Notes: generated by a model not told the origin, from the letters alone. 64,000 bases of DNA from Aphrocallistes beatrix (GCA_963281255.1 OY725495.1:3038001-3102000); one strand, 5' to 3'. Positions 22,168 through 33,893 are shown, counted from the stretch's first letter. Translations and numbers: made by a program.

Positions 22168-23254
22168 TTTCTGTTGAATTTAATTGCTATTTAGTTTTCA
22201 TATATACAAATGGATCGCCGAATTAAGTCCGATTTTGAAGTAGGAATAAGTTCGAAAATATTTCTGAAGTTGGTCCGAGAGACTAATATTTTCAGGAATT
22301 TTGGTTCCGGGAACATTTCTTAAAGGGAAAATTAGTACGGGAGACTATATTTTCATGGAATATTGGTCCGAGAGATCAATTTTTCATTGAAAATTGGTTT
22401 TATGCTTATAATTTTCTTACAGTTTTTGGGACCATTAATTTTAAACATTGTTAAATATATTTGTAGTTAAGTTGACTTGTTCAATTTATATTGGTGAAGA
22501 CGATATTAATCGACCGAATCTGGAGGTATTAATTTATAAACATACCATCAAAATACACATATCTTTTGTTAATTCTGATTAGTGATCATATATCGCATAA
22601 TAAGAGATTATGGACAATATTGAAAACCATTTTGAAAATTGGGGTCACATCTTCATTGTCAAAGCAAGTAGACATTCAGAGCCTATCTTATCTGGCAGAC
22701 GATGGACTACTTCCTATTAAGTTATTAATTCATTAATATTCGTATAAAGATTTTTCCAGTCTGAGAATATTTGAATTATAATATGAAGAACGGTATTATG
22801 CAGCTGTGTGTCCAAATTCATATATCAATTGCGTATGTTCTCCAATTTTAGTTATACAATTCGCAAATCGTGGATAATTCCTGACCCATTCGATATTGTA
22901 TAAAATTTTTAAATTATGGATTATTTTATAAAAAGTTGTTCGACTCAAAGAATAATCATATCAGTGTGAGCCACTATAGGTAATTCACTGCTATTATCTA
23001 TAGTGGTTAAATGGACGTATGTGGCATAAATGGCACTGATTGATAATTACAGAAAGTTACGAATGAATGATCAATTGGAAAATTAACTGTGACCTCAGAC
23101 TGTTTAGAAGTAATTCTTTTTAGTACATTTGTAAATGAAATAATTAAGTTTTCAAATACTTTTGTCCCTTTGATGTAGAATGGATTAGTCAACAAACCAA
23201 TATTTTTTCAACATAGTTTAAAATATGTGAATTTTTGTTCCCTTTTAATTTTAA
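22168..23254. other. Intergenic with GGTCC-type and dispersed repeats
   Basis: 22230-22400 holds diverged GGGAGACTAATATTTTC/GGTCCGAGAGA repeats; 22615-22725 repeats the GGGGTCACATCTTCATTGTC module seen at 7860 and 18550. No gene recognised. Confidence 0.45.
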
Positions 23255-23460
23255 TGATATGATGACTAATCGAAATTTTTCCTACGGATATATGCACTTT
23301 GATACTATGTTTATATAGGCTAGTAATACATTATTAATGCCTATTCTGCATGGTTAACGATTTTAGGCTAATCATGTATTAATCCATTCGGCTACTACTT
23401 CATCCCTAGTCCATAATTTTCAGTCTACTGTGAGGCATTATTAGAGTAGGCTATGATCCA
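23255..23460. repeat. Single foldback arm
   Basis: One arm of the foldback family (GATGACTAATCGAAATTTTT through CTGTGAGGCATTATTAGAGTAGGCTATG), without its partner arm. Confidence 0.6.
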
Positions 23461-24126
23461 TCATTATATTTCATAATTTATTGAAGTAAGTGCTGCTAAC
23501 GTAGCCTTAGCAGTTAGCTAACACTTCCTGTATCCCTAACATATTTAGGCGCAGCTAGCACTTCTAATTTGGAGTTGGAAGCAACTTAAGAGTTTGACAT
23601 TGGAAACCATTCATAAGAGTTTCAAGCAAGTATACTGGATTTGGCAACAGCACTTAGCTACCCTTTTGCTACGTCTATGATTTCCAGCATATTCGCATTT
23701 AAACACAGTATCCATATTTTGCGTTACCTGTAAGCTTGTTCTGCGACAAGCATAGGCGCCCAACCCGGGGGGCTGAAGGGGCTCGAACCCCCTCTAGATT
23801 CGAAGGTGGCACATTGAGGCAATACAAATTTTATAGCTGATACCCCCCTAGAACTCCAAAATTGCCCATCGATTTCAAAAGGTCCAGTGCCCCTGGCACC
23901 AAGTAGGAATTATTCCTTGTCGCAAAACAAATACTATCAAATAAGTACTATATTACACCCAATGTTATGTCACAAAGACTGCGTTCTTTCCACTTTTATT
24001 ACAACACATAGCAATTTAGATATGTAGCATACACTAACCAGATAAAAGTATTGTACATTATTGTATTTCCCATACAAATAGTACTAAATTAGATCTTTTC
24101 ATGAAGAGTAATGTACTTGTATTTAA
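23461..24126. other. Intergenic
   Basis: No gene recognised. At 23755-23910 a GC-rich block (CCCGGGGGGCTGAAGGGGC) looks like a MITE end; a tRNA-like T-arm here is considered under the rejected observations. A Tc1-like end (AACCAGATAAAAGTATTGTA) is at about 24035. Confidence 0.4.
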
Positions 24127-24294
24127 CAGGGCCGGCGGAACTGGTCCGGCCGGTCCGGCTTTGGCCGGACCAATTTTATGTCATTATGGCTTATTTTCAT
24201 ATGCAAATTTGCTTTTGGCCGGACCAACTTTCGCTATGGCCGGACCAACTTTCGCAATGGCCGGACCAATAAAATGTTGCTTCCGCCGGGCCTG
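24127..24294. mobile_element. CAGGGCCGGCGGAA-type MITE
   Basis: 168 bp, same ends as 20793-20939 and three GGCCGGACCAA units inside. The flanks do not give a clean target duplication. Confidence 0.65.
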
Positions 24295-25139
24295 TATTAA
24301 AGCTCTAAGAGATATAAAGAGTCTGATTTGAGAGTCGAAATCTATAGATTCGAATTAGAAATAGTTGAACATTTCTAATAAATTGATCAACCCAATAAGT
24401 AAAATATTAACTTGTGGCGCAAGAAGTAATTCATTACCATCATGTATAGTGGTAAATAGGGACATATGTAGCATAAGATGACAGTGATTGATAATTTGAA
24501 AACTTTGGGTAATAGTTGGGTAATAGTAATAACTAAAAGTATTTAATATATATTTAGAAAAACAAACATAAATTGGTTGACTGATGAAAACATTCTAAGA
24601 AGTTAACCGGATCTATATTATAATTGGTAAAACGTTCGATAAACATAAATCAGAATGCCTGATCAGAACATAATAAGGATACAATAACAACTGTAATTAT
24701 GCAGTATTTGAATGTAGCGCTGCTCTAGCAACTTTTTTTAAAAAAATTTAATCAGTAATTCTAGTGTATCCTTATAATTATGTTTAATGATACGTATATC
24801 GAAATATGCGATTCTAATATACTGGGGTTTCCAGCAACCCTTTGCTACTCCTTAATTCCTAGCATATTTGCTTTATAGAAGCAGTATCCATATTTTGGTC
24901 ACTAGTACGCAAGTATGTTCTGCGCCATGTAGGAATATTCTTACTTGGCGAAAATTCCTAGTTGGCGCAGAACAAGTACACTATCAAAATGAGTATATTA
25001 CGTCCAATGTTATGTCACAAAAACTACTTCGTTCCGTTAATTACAACAGACAACAATTTGATATGTAGCATATATATGTTCTCCATAACGGTTTTTGAGA
25101 ATACCATAAGTGTGAGAAGAATGGAATGTTGACACATGG
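24295..25139. other. Intergenic
   Basis: No gene recognised. Parts of 24700-25080 are a diverged repeat of 23600-24020 (GCATATTCGCATTTA / TTCTGCG...AAGC...TTGGCGCAGAACAAGTA). Confidence 0.4.
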
Positions 25140-25240
25140 TGTAGACTGTTTGTGAAAATGGTCTCGTTTACCCATTTAAATGAAAGGTTCAAATCCTGAA
25201 GTAGAAGAATAACACACAACACATAATTATTCCACATAAA
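25140..25240 (-). pseudogene. ICMT-like gene internal fragment
   Basis: The minus frame contains MWNNYVLCVILLLQDLNLSF followed by KWVNETIF. It aligns with the second membrane segment of the 26.2-26.8 kb copy (FCYILFLHFRFWTFHLNGSN); at the DNA level TCAGGATTTGAACCTTTCAT matches TCAGGTTTTGGACCTTTCAT. Nothing of the catalytic half is present. Confidence 0.5.
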
Positions 25241-25554
25241 ATAGTACTAAGTGTGTCTATTCAAGAAGGTAAATGCTAAACATAATGGATAAAACTAGTC
25301 GGATTTCGGATACGAAGTTTACATATTCGAATTAGTCATGGTAAAATTATTCTAATCAACTATTTATTCCTAAAGGTTTCAAATTATCAATCAGTGCCAT
25401 CTTATTCATTTAAACCACTATCAAGGTTCATAGAGATATACTATTCCCTCTTTTTAAATACCTCAATGATATGGTCTACACGAAAACATTTAAAATCAAA
25501 ACCTGGGCCGTTCGACTGCTTTAAACATCGAAATTTTATTTTAATAAAGAGATA

Positions 25555-25870
25555 CAGTACACCCTCGCTAGTCCGAACCTCGCTAGTCCGAACACCTAAT
25601 TCTTAAAATCCGAACACCCAAAATATAATTTTATTCGCCTCTATGCTTTGAATAGACGTTTATAAACTTGAATCTATCAATAAGATTGAGAAACCTCGTT
25701 AAATAAGCAATCATAGCAAAATAATATCCTTAATATTCTAACAATACAAATTTATTATAATTAATGCCCTATCGAATTGGTGTTATTTCACTAATCGGAA
25801 CAAATTCACTAATCCGAACGATTTTTTCGAACATTGGAACAGAGCTGTTCGGATTAGCGAGGGTGTACTG
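25555..25870. mobile_element. pogo-like MITE, CTCGCTAGTCCGAAC type
   Basis: 316 bp, ends CAGTACACCCTCGCTAGTCC / GGATTAGCGAGGGTGTACTG with TA flanks (25553-25554, 25871-25872). Confidence 0.8.
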
Positions 25871-26160
25871 TACTTAGAGAAACACCCGCATAACTTGGGT
25901 TTTGGACCTCTGTTACTCATGAAAAACGATATATAACCATTTGATTATGATATATTTTATTACAACATCTGTAAAATATCATTAACACTGTCAGTGAATA
26001 TACAAAAGTTGAAGTTTATACAAGATCAGGAAACCATCAGAATTAAAATTGACCTTCCTTATCATAGTTCCTTAAAAATACAGATACTTACTAAATGCAC
26101 CACTAAACTATCACACAAACATAATAAAGGCTGATATGTAGTACTATAGTGAAACTACAT

Positions 26161-26759
26161 TTAGTACATGTAAGGTATCAGCCTCCATCTCTGTGACCTG
26201 TACTCTTCAAAGTCCTTTCCAAACCACTTCAGCAACTCTTTTTCCTCTATGTCCATTCTATTAATTAAACCAACAACCTGCACCACACAAATGATGTACA
26301 ATAATATTGAAGTATACATGACGCAAGTTCCAAAATACATAAGAATGGCTCCTAGATAACTCGGATGCATCAGATGTGAGTAGAGTCCTGTTTTGATCAG
26401 TTTTTGCTCCTCACTCACTCCTACTTCATACGTGAAGAATCTTCCTAACTCCTGCTTAGCTCTGATTCTAAATACTTGCCTAGGAGACATATTGCTAGAC
26501 CCGATAATGCTACTGCGTTGCTACTGTTCAAAATGTTATTATTTGACCCATTCAAATGAAAGGTCCAAAACCTGAAGTGTAAGAATAGAATGTAACAAAA
26601 ATAGACAATGAAAACCGAGCGTAGATACAAACATTCTATAGCTAGTTTCCTCGACTTTTTTACTGACTTATCAAGGCTGTTAAGACTTGTTGTTTCTGCC
26701 AAGAAGATTAGCATAGACAAGGTTGCACTAAAAATACGAAAGTATGTAAATAGATCTAT
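26161..26759 (-). pseudogene. ICMT-like gene copy with lost start and frameshift
   Basis: The minus strand is homologous to the intact 12070-12666 gene over its whole length. The position of the start codon reads ATA GAT CTA (26757-26759) instead of ATG, so only an internal Met at 26720 is available. Near 26473 one base is missing: the upstream frame ends CLLGKYLESE while the downstream frame continues FRIRAKQELGRFFTYEVG. The catalytic half is otherwise well preserved (GLYSHLMHPSY, NRMDIEEKELLKWFG, EYRSQRWRLIP) and has the G after HPSYL that the intact copy lacks. Two independent lesions support a young pseudogene, though an assembly error could explain the single-base loss. Confidence 0.8.
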
Positions 26760-26847
26760 TATTCACCTTGATTAAATTGCTAGTTATTCTGTACATTTAT
26801 ATATATATACTAATTATAATAATATTGCACTGGTTGATACAACATAT

Positions 26848-27020
26848 CTTATATATTAAAACTCTAGGATTTTTTGTTTGTTCGTTTGTTTGTTTGTCCG
26901 AATTGATTGAAGAATTGGCAAGTCGTAGAGATACGAAATTGGCATGTAGGTGTCAAATGATGAATCTAGGATTAAGTTCGAAGATCTAAGCAAAATGTTC
27001 ACACCTCGCCGAGATAGGTG
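26848..27020 (+). repeat. Helitron-like 5' module, second copy
   Basis: Starts TCTTATATATTAAAACTCTAG and shares GTCCGAATTGATTGAAGAAT with 13213-13400. Confidence 0.4.
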
Positions 27021-27369
27021 ACAAAATGTCCTGACCAATCAAATTCGATTATTTTATAATGCAAATACATTGGAATAAAATCGTAGTGACTTATGCATAC
27101 AATCAAAAGAACTATTTTTGATTGAAATTCATTGGTTTATGTGAACCAATCAATTATCAGCCTTTTATAATGCCATTCACACGATTCTATTTCATATAAA
27201 TGATTGAATACTGCTATTTTGAGTCTATTATTTGATTGTTAACAACAATTAAAGCGTGTTATATGCTACGATCAATCAATTCGATCATAAAATAACTTTT
27301 AAAGACATGGACTGGAATTGATTATTTGTGAGGAGCTATAGCCAAAAGACTCCCACATGCCAAACCCCT

Positions 27370-27843
27370 GCCCCTGTCCCAGAAAGCTGATTTTTGGCAT
27401 GTAGCAGTTTTTTGGCTATGGCTCCAGTAAGTTCTGAGCTCAGAGCAAAATGTCGACTCATCATGGAATTATGACGTCATTGTCACATTTTTAAAAGTTA
27501 AGCAATACAGTTATTCGAGCATAACTCAGCCATTATAGGAGATAGAAGGCTGACATTTTAATAGAATCTGTATACTAACATACCTCACATATGATGCAAC
27601 TATCATCAAAAAATGATGACTCATCACTTTGTTATAACGTCATCATTACTCATGAATATTTCAAAAATTGATAAATTTGGTGCTTTTTCGTGCGATATAG
27701 ATTATAACAGTAGGACAGACGTATTTAGAGATTTTATCTCCCTTATAAATAACAAATGTGACCACAGGCGACCGAAGGGAGCCTCTGGCGGACACAAAGT
27801 GTCCGCCAGCCGCGCAGCGCAAGCAAGCGAAGCGCGGTTGTAT
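27370..27843 (+). mobile_element. Helitron-like element copy
   Basis: Same body and GC-rich tail as 17690-18163; a further 5' piece starts at 27886 (GAATTGATTGAAGAAACTGC), giving two copies in tandem. CAAAAAATGATGACTCATCA with the TGACGTCAT sites is conserved in each copy. Confidence 0.45.
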
Positions 27844-28227
27844 ACATTAATCGAGTTTTAATAGTAAGGATATATATATGTCTCTGTTACGAATTGATTG
27901 AAGAAACTGCCAGGAGGAGAAAGCTGATTTTTGGCATGTGGGAGTCTTTTGGCTATGGCTCCAGTAAGTTCTGAGCTCATAGCAAAATGTCGACTCATCA
28001 CTGAGCTCCCTGACCAATCAATTATCTTTGCTAGAAATGTGTCTTGTACGCCCGAATCGAATGAATTTGATTGGATGAACCAGGTTCTGCGCATCCAGTA
28101 GTACCAGTGCCGGCGGAAGTGGTCAGGCCATGGCCTAACCACTTATGATAATACATAATACTAAAATGCCTAGGAGGCATGATCACTATAGGGATTGTGA
28201 AGCAATGGGCCTGACCACTTTAGAGCT

Positions 28228-28422
28228 GCTTCAGTCGACCTTGAGTACCTAGTAGCAGCTCATCCGCTCAATGGAATCTCCATTACTGACGTCAAGGGTT
28301 ACCTCCCAGTCTCACCTGAAATATTATCATCTGTTTCCTCGTTAAAAGAGTTTAAGTGGGCCAATGAAGAAAATGCATACAAGGTCCTTCCCTATATACA
28401 GCACTTCAGCACTCATACCTGA
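28228..28422 (+). pseudogene. Orphan coding-like segment, 64 codons to a stop
   Basis: No start codon is present, but a frame from GCT at 28228 to TGA at 28420-28422 reads with protein-like composition: EYLVAAHPLNGISITDVKGY, LPVSPEILSSVSSL, EFKWANEENAYKVLPYIQHF. It looks like the 3' end of a gene whose upstream part was removed or displaced by the CAGTGCCGGCGG-type element starting at 28104. I do not recognise the family. Confidence 0.35.
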
Positions 28423-29067
28423 AGCTATTTTCTGCTAGTAAACCACCTTACGACGATTCCCGCAGGAACTCACTGACTCAATTAATTGCAACAAATTCCA
28501 ATTCATTAAAAGCGATCAATTTCAATTTTTTACAGAGTAGGGTTCCATAGCTGGAGTTGTTTCCAAATTGCATTGCATCGTTGTTCCAATCTTATGACGC
28601 TATGCTTGTCGTATTCTAATTGCCTGTAACATTAATGTATTTTTAGAAACGTCAACTATCATATGTTTACACTTCCACCCTCAAAACTCCAATCCTACCA
28701 TCCTATACATAAACAACGACTCAACATTCCTACTTCACACCTCTCTTTAATATCTCTAGTAGAATACTTGACTCACATTTATATTAGTTTACTGATAAAC
28801 TTTTGTTTGTTTATTTCTGAAGTATTAATAGATTTTCTAACTCACCTAATTCACTATGCTTGGGTATGGGTACAAGAGACCAGGAATTAGGCCTATTAAA
28901 ATGTAACATAAGATATCTATAAAAAGCATACTTATGTATATCTGACTTTATCAATTAAAAATGAATTTATTTTGTTAAATTAGGACCAAGTAGAGATTTA
29001 TCCCCTTTTGCTTTCCCATGAAAACTGTAATAGCTTGAGGTTAAAATATTATTTCATTTCATAAGTA
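28423..29067. other. Intergenic
   Basis: No gene or repeat boundary recognised; short frames here have no protein-like features. Confidence 0.4.
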
Positions 29068-29135
29068 CAAGCGCGCTTTGCTTGCTTGTGCTGCGCGGCC
29101 GACGGACACTGTGTCCGCCGGAGGCGCCCAAGGAC
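29068..29135 (-). repeat. Helitron-like GC-rich tail, solo
   Basis: Reverse copy of the GCGCGCTTTGCTTGCTTGTG / GGACACTGTGTCCGCCGGAG tail without a recognisable body. Confidence 0.5.
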
Positions 29136-29489
29136 AGTTCAGTCCAGAACCAATTTCCGGGTTTGATGTAATTTTGTTCGGTTTTATGTTTGAAACGTAT
29201 TATTTATTCTTTTTAATTACACTTTTGACATTGACCGATTAGTCTTATGTTAGATCTACTATATTATCTCATTATATTTTATCATTCATTGCATTCAGGG
29301 TTTTATCCAGCTTTTCTAGGATTATACGTCTAAAATCCTGATTATTTAGATGCGCCTAGCCTATGCATTTAAGAGTACAATATGGGAGTTTCTGTGTTTA
29401 GATGTAGTTACTTAAGTGGTTGACGCGATTAATCCATGTCATCACAGTTACACTGAATCTACCCGATTAGGTACTTTGGTCAGCCCCAG

Positions 29490-29560
29490 AAATGAGGTTC
29501 CTAGATTTTCCGGGATGGTATCGTCCCGTCCCAGAAATTAGGTATGTCCTGCTGGTATGC
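29490..29560. repeat. CCCGTCCC(AG)AAATTAGG-type repeats
   Basis: Repeats of a TTCCGGGATGG-TCCCGTCCC-AAATTAGG unit also seen as a longer array at 58230-58420. Confidence 0.5.
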
Positions 29561-29681
29561 TGTCTATGCCTTAAGAGTAATGGCCCGCCAATCTTGTCAA
29601 ATCATATAACATATCTAATTTTAATCAACTCAACATTCAGAACTCGACTTTGCATGCACAAACCGATATCAATATATACTA

Positions 29682-30572
29682 TTATGAAAAAATTTGCAGA
29701 CCGTACTTTTCATTCCAAGATAGAACAATTAATTTCAGACTTCTAGTGAAGGAGATGCCATATGGAGAGTAGAACTTTCCTACTTCACCTCTATATTCTC
29801 CTAGTGTGTGGAGGAGTGCTCCTTCTTCAGAGAATATTTTGATTTTGTTAGCAGCATTATCACTTAGAAGAAAGTTTCCTTCAGCATGCAGGAAGAAGTA
29901 AGGGCAAGCAACTTGCATCTCATCACCACATGTGATCAAGGATCTAAGTCTGTCTCCGGCGTGAGAGAATACGTGCAGACAGGGGGAATCGGCAGAGCTA
30001 AGGATATACAATTCATCTGCTGCAAGTTTAACATCACAAGGTTGGGTCATTGAGTGGTGTGAAATGTGTCGCTGGTATTTGAGGTTGCAATTCAAAACTT
30101 GAATTCGATTATTATTGAAATCAGCTACGAAGATATCTCCTTTGTCCGAGATAGTGAGTTGCTTAGGTACATTGAACTGTCCAATGCCAGAGCCTCTGTC
30201 TCCAATCATTGCTGCGAGACGAATTTCTGGCGTTAGTTTAAATTGAAAAACGCAATGTTTCCTTGTGTCTGTCAGGCAAACATTGTCATTAATAACAGCT
30301 ATGCCCCATGGACTCTTTAATTGTTCATGTGTGAACATATCCATGAACTCTCCCTTCTCCGAGAAGATTGACACGCGAGCAGAATGGTTCACCCCATCTG
30401 TGACATATATTCGATCACTGCGAGGGTCAACAGCAACGCTTGTAGGCATCCAGAGCTCTCCTGGTTCCTGTCCTCGCTTCCCCACTGGAATCAGATGATC
30501 GAAAGATTGTCTAACACACAACTCAGCTGCTGGATGTACAGTTTGCTGGATTTGTGGGAATCTAGTCGCCAT
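29682..30572 (-). CDS. NHL-repeat beta-propeller protein, short form
   Basis: From the ATG at 30570-30572 the product is 296 residues beginning MATRFPQIQQTVHPAAELCV. An upstream in-frame ATG at 30590 exists, but TTGAAATTTGTAG just before the second ATG looks like a splice acceptor, and the paralogue at 44040-45218 starts MASRFPESEP, so the later start is preferred. The bulk is NHL repeats: MPTSVAVDPRSDRIYVTDGV, a SPWGIAVINDNVCLTD block, VPKQLTISDKGDIFVADFNN and YSPYGISF, probably a five- or six-bladed propeller used for protein or RNA binding. Compared with the paralogue it lacks about 90 residues of coiled coil between the conserved MA(S/T)RFP start and the first blade. No RING or B-box is present. 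Function is not predicted beyond binding. Confidence 0.8.
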   Translation of the reverse strand: MATRFPQIQQTVHPAAELCVRQSFDHLIPVGKRGQEPGELWMPTSVAVDPRSDRIYVTDGVNHSARVSIFSEKGEFMDMFTHEQLKSPWGIAVINDNVCLTDTRKHCVFQFKLTPEIRLAAMIGDRGSGIGQFNVPKQLTISDKGDIFVADFNNNRIQVLNCNLKYQRHISHHSMTQPCDVKLAADELYILSSADSPCLHVFSHAGDRLRSLITCGDEMQVACPYFFLHAEGNFLLSDNAANKIKIFSEEGALLHTLGEYRGEVGKFYSPYGISFTRSLKLIVLSWNEKYGLQIFS

Positions 30573-30590
30573 TTGAACTACAAATTTCAA

Positions 30591-31139
30591 GAAAAGAAAA
30601 ATGAAAGATTTCAGTTAAATACTTTTCTTGAAAGTGTCTCTTTTTCTATCTAAATGAGGGTAGCTACTTAGATTCGAGTGTAGTATGCATAACTACACGA
30701 ATTGAGAAGAGTTTACTCTTATTTTACATAGTTTCATTATAACAGACCTAATTAATCAGGCGATATTCCAAGATGAAATCTATCAGCCACTTCAGGACCG
30801 TAATTTTGTTGGGCTAATTAATTATGATTAAGTGTATTTTTTCAGATGCTGAAAACCAATGATTTAAAAATTAATATTCCAATAAATGTTCGAAGCATTA
30901 GAGCTTTTAGATTTTCAAAGGACTAGAGAGAATATCATTAGTGAACCAGATAATTAGTGACTGGCTGATGTTACCAAATCTCCCTCAAATGAAAGAAAGT
31001 AGGTATATGAGAGTCGTGATAGTCGAAGTGATTACCATTGATGATTTCAAAGTATGATGTGGCCGTCATCATGAGCAATTAGACAGAGAAAAGGATTCTG
31101 ACCAAAGTTGTCAATGGGATTTATACACATCGGTCCCAA
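30591..31139. other. Upstream region of NHL gene
   Basis: May hold the 5' leader exon and promoter on the minus strand. No other gene recognised. Confidence 0.35.
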
Positions 31140-31921
31140 CTGACCCATAACATCACCCCCGCTTTCACTTTCTGGAGTTACCAAACGTCTGCAGTGAATC
31201 TCCCTTCCGATTGCATAGTCTGGTAGACTAGGCGCCCTTCTCGTTCTCTGGGGTGTAACATCTGCCGGGATCCGTAGGTGGCTCTTCTGCTACCTCTTGG
31301 CTCCCTTGGTTCGGAACTTCTTCCTCTCTTGGACCATCCAGAGGGGGAGGTGGGTTCTACTCCATCGCTGATGGATTCGTGCCCATTCCTGCTTTTGGGT
31401 GTACAAATACTTTCAGGTTCCCTCACTTGCGATGTTCCATCCGCCGCCCACTGACATTCGTTTCCTCCGAGTATTTCTTTACGTTATTAAGGTGTACCCA
31501 TCTGTCCTTGGTTGCTAGACAGAACCGCTGCTTGCCTCTCCTGACTCGTCTAGTCTAACCTCAGTCATGGTCTCACCCGACACCCGAGATCTGAGGTCCA
31601 ATACTTTTATCCGCTAAGGCTTTTCGAAGGACGCCGGACGGTTCCAAACTGCAGTGCGGCGTCTTCAGACAGGTCATTTTCTTTGGTTTTGCCCACTCCT
31701 TCAACTTGAGCTGCACTTCAGGTGGAGGCTGGGAGACCATGAATACACAAGTTGCCTTAGACGAGAGTCCCGCCTTTATGGCCTCTTCGAGATAACGGGT
31801 GAAGAAATCCTGGATGGGCTCCCCTGGACTCCACGCCATTCGCCGGAACTTTGCTGCTGCATCGAACACATCTTCATCTGGGTCTAACCGTTCTTTGAGG
31901 TAGGTGAAGGCTTCAACGATT
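31140..31921 (-). pseudogene. LTR-retroelement remnant with gag fragment
   Basis: The minus frame at 31573-31921 reads VEAFTYLKERLDPDEDVFDA, FRRMAWSPGEPIQDFF and LSSKATCVFMVSQ, typical of the retrotransposon Gag domain of Ty3/gypsy-like elements. Its 5' side stops abruptly at the mobile element beginning at 31922. Downstream (31140-31560) are further retroelement-like pieces without a long frame. The element is a deleted, inactive copy. Confidence 0.65.
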
Positions 31922-33893
31922 GGGTACAATTGCACTATCTTACACCCATAGGCGTAAAGTTTTTGCTTTTTTTAAGTGTGGGGGGCCATTTCCCAAAATC
32001 ATGTTAATGCGTCAATATCTAATAGCATTGACTTATATAGGTATTATATTGAACAAACAACCAGATACCCTTACTAATTATTATTCTCAAGGCTCATGTA
32101 ATTTCCGTATATATTCATATACTATTTTCGAAAATTGGAGTATTTGTTTATTGAATTAGTGAAATATAACGAAAATATGATTTGAAAATCTAAAATTTCA
32201 ATTTCCTATAATATTTAAGATTGAGATGACCATTCATTCATTTCCAATAATGAGGCTACAGCATTTCGATACAGCATTTTTTTTCGATACAGCTACAGCA
32301 TTTCGAAATCGATCCATCAAAATAAGCAGATCTAGTTTTCAAAGTAGTATTGAATGTAAAATATTGCTGAGGAAATTTAATATGAAAAGTAAATCGGGAT
32401 ATTTTGAAATATATTTATTAAAGATAACTAATGCTGAGATGATATCAATAATATGCTGTGAAACAGTTTCAACTAAAAACCAACTGTTATAAGTGTGGGG
32501 CCGCCCCCCACACTTTGAAGCGCTGTGGGGGGCCAGAACCCCACAACTAGGCTAAGTTTACGCCTATGCTTACACCCCCAACTTTTTATAGAATTACCAT
32601 AATACCTGTTGATAGAACTTCCTTCAGGAAGTGGAAAGAGCGAAAGAGAACCCAAATCGATTGAGTTTCAACTAAGTTACACCGATTTTAATGTTACAAG
32701 CCAAAGTCTATGGGAAAATATTGCTATATTGACTGATGCCATATAATGTATTACTAATGATTGTGCAATGATATCGCGATCTGCATACTTCCTTTTGAAT
32801 CCTTACTATCTTACCCAGTCAATATTAGACGCTGCTATTTTGAGATCGCGGTTTTGGTAGTTATGAAGCAAAATCCCAAAACAAAAATCCATCTTATTTT
32901 CTAGTCATTGCTTGATAAAATTTGGTTACTGTAAGCACTATTCGAGTTTTAACACATACAAGTAATAGTATCGGGAAAGCGGAATAAGGCCGAATTTTCA
33001 AAACTGGAATAAGGTCGAGTGATATATGCGTATTACAATAATAGGTGACATTGACAAACATGTTAAATATATATTTTGCTTGAAAACACTTCATCAGGTC
33101 AATTTTAAAAATATTCCACTCAAAAACCGTTAAATCTTCCCTGTTTCCCAACAAACCAAAAATGCTCCCAATCGATCCTCTTCTTTAGTTCACAAATTTA
33201 AAACCATTTTTCCTTTAGATCCAAACTGATAATTAGACTTGATTCCAGTTTTGAAAATTCGGCCTTATTCCGCTTTCCCGATACTATTACTTGTATGTGC
33301 TAAAACTCGAATAGTGCTTACAGTAACCAAATTTTATCAAGCAATGACTAGAAAATAAGATGGATTTTTGTTTTGGGATTTTGTTTCATAACTACCAAAA
33401 CCGCGATCTCAAAATAGCAGCGTCTAATATTGACTGGGTAAGATAGTAAGGATTCAAAAGGAAGTATGCAGATCGCGATATCATTGCACAATCATTAGTA
33501 ATACATTATATGGCATCAGTCAATATAGCAATATTTTCCCATAGACTTTGGCTTGTAACATTAAAATCGGTGTAACTTAGTTGAAACTCAACCGATTTGG
33601 GTTCTCTTTCGCTCTTTCCACTTCCTGAAGGAAGTTCTGTCAGCACGTAAACAGGTATTATGGTAATTCTATAAAAAGTTGGGGGTGTAAGATAGTGCAA
33701 TTGTACCCAATTTTCCCTATAGGATTTGGCTTAGATAGGAAATTTGTCGTAACTTTTTTGTTTGTGGACCGATTTTTGAAATATTTTGCTCTATAAGCTT
33801 CTTTCAACGAGTTCTATAACGGTGCATATAGCGATTTTGACCATCGTACAAAAAGTTGGGGGTTGTAAGATACTGCAATTGTACCCTTTGAAA
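31922..33893. mobile_element. GGGTACAATTGCA-ended palindromic element complex
   Basis: The outer left end GGGTACAATTGCACTATCTT (31922) is mirrored at 33687-33706 (AGATAGTGCAATTGTACCC) and again, diverged, at 33893. Arms of about 450 bp (about 32577-33013 and 33229-33706) are reverse complements around a spacer of about 215 bp. A hAT MITE (31947-32568) sits in the left terminus. The piece 33707-33893 resembles the outer right arm (TTTTCCC, TTTGGCTT, GTAACTT, ACCGATTT order), so two related elements are joined. Confidence 0.7.
31947..32568. mobile_element. hAT-like MITE, long copy, 622 bp
   Basis: CATAGGCGTAAAG / TTTACGCCTATG ends and perfect duplications CTTACACC (31939-31946, 32569-32576). 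Removing it restores the terminus of the surrounding palindrome. It differs from the 329 bp sister at 12859-13187 by about 300 extra bases next to AAATCATGTTAA. Confidence 0.9.

Noticed and set aside
23765-23800. GGGGCTCGAACCCC looked like a tRNA T-arm
   Set aside because: No acceptor stem, D-arm or anticodon arm could be fitted upstream; the block is part of a GC-rich repeat.
26393-26575. Plus-strand frame opposite the ICMT-like relic
   Set aside because: Antisense shadow of the conserved minus-strand sequence.
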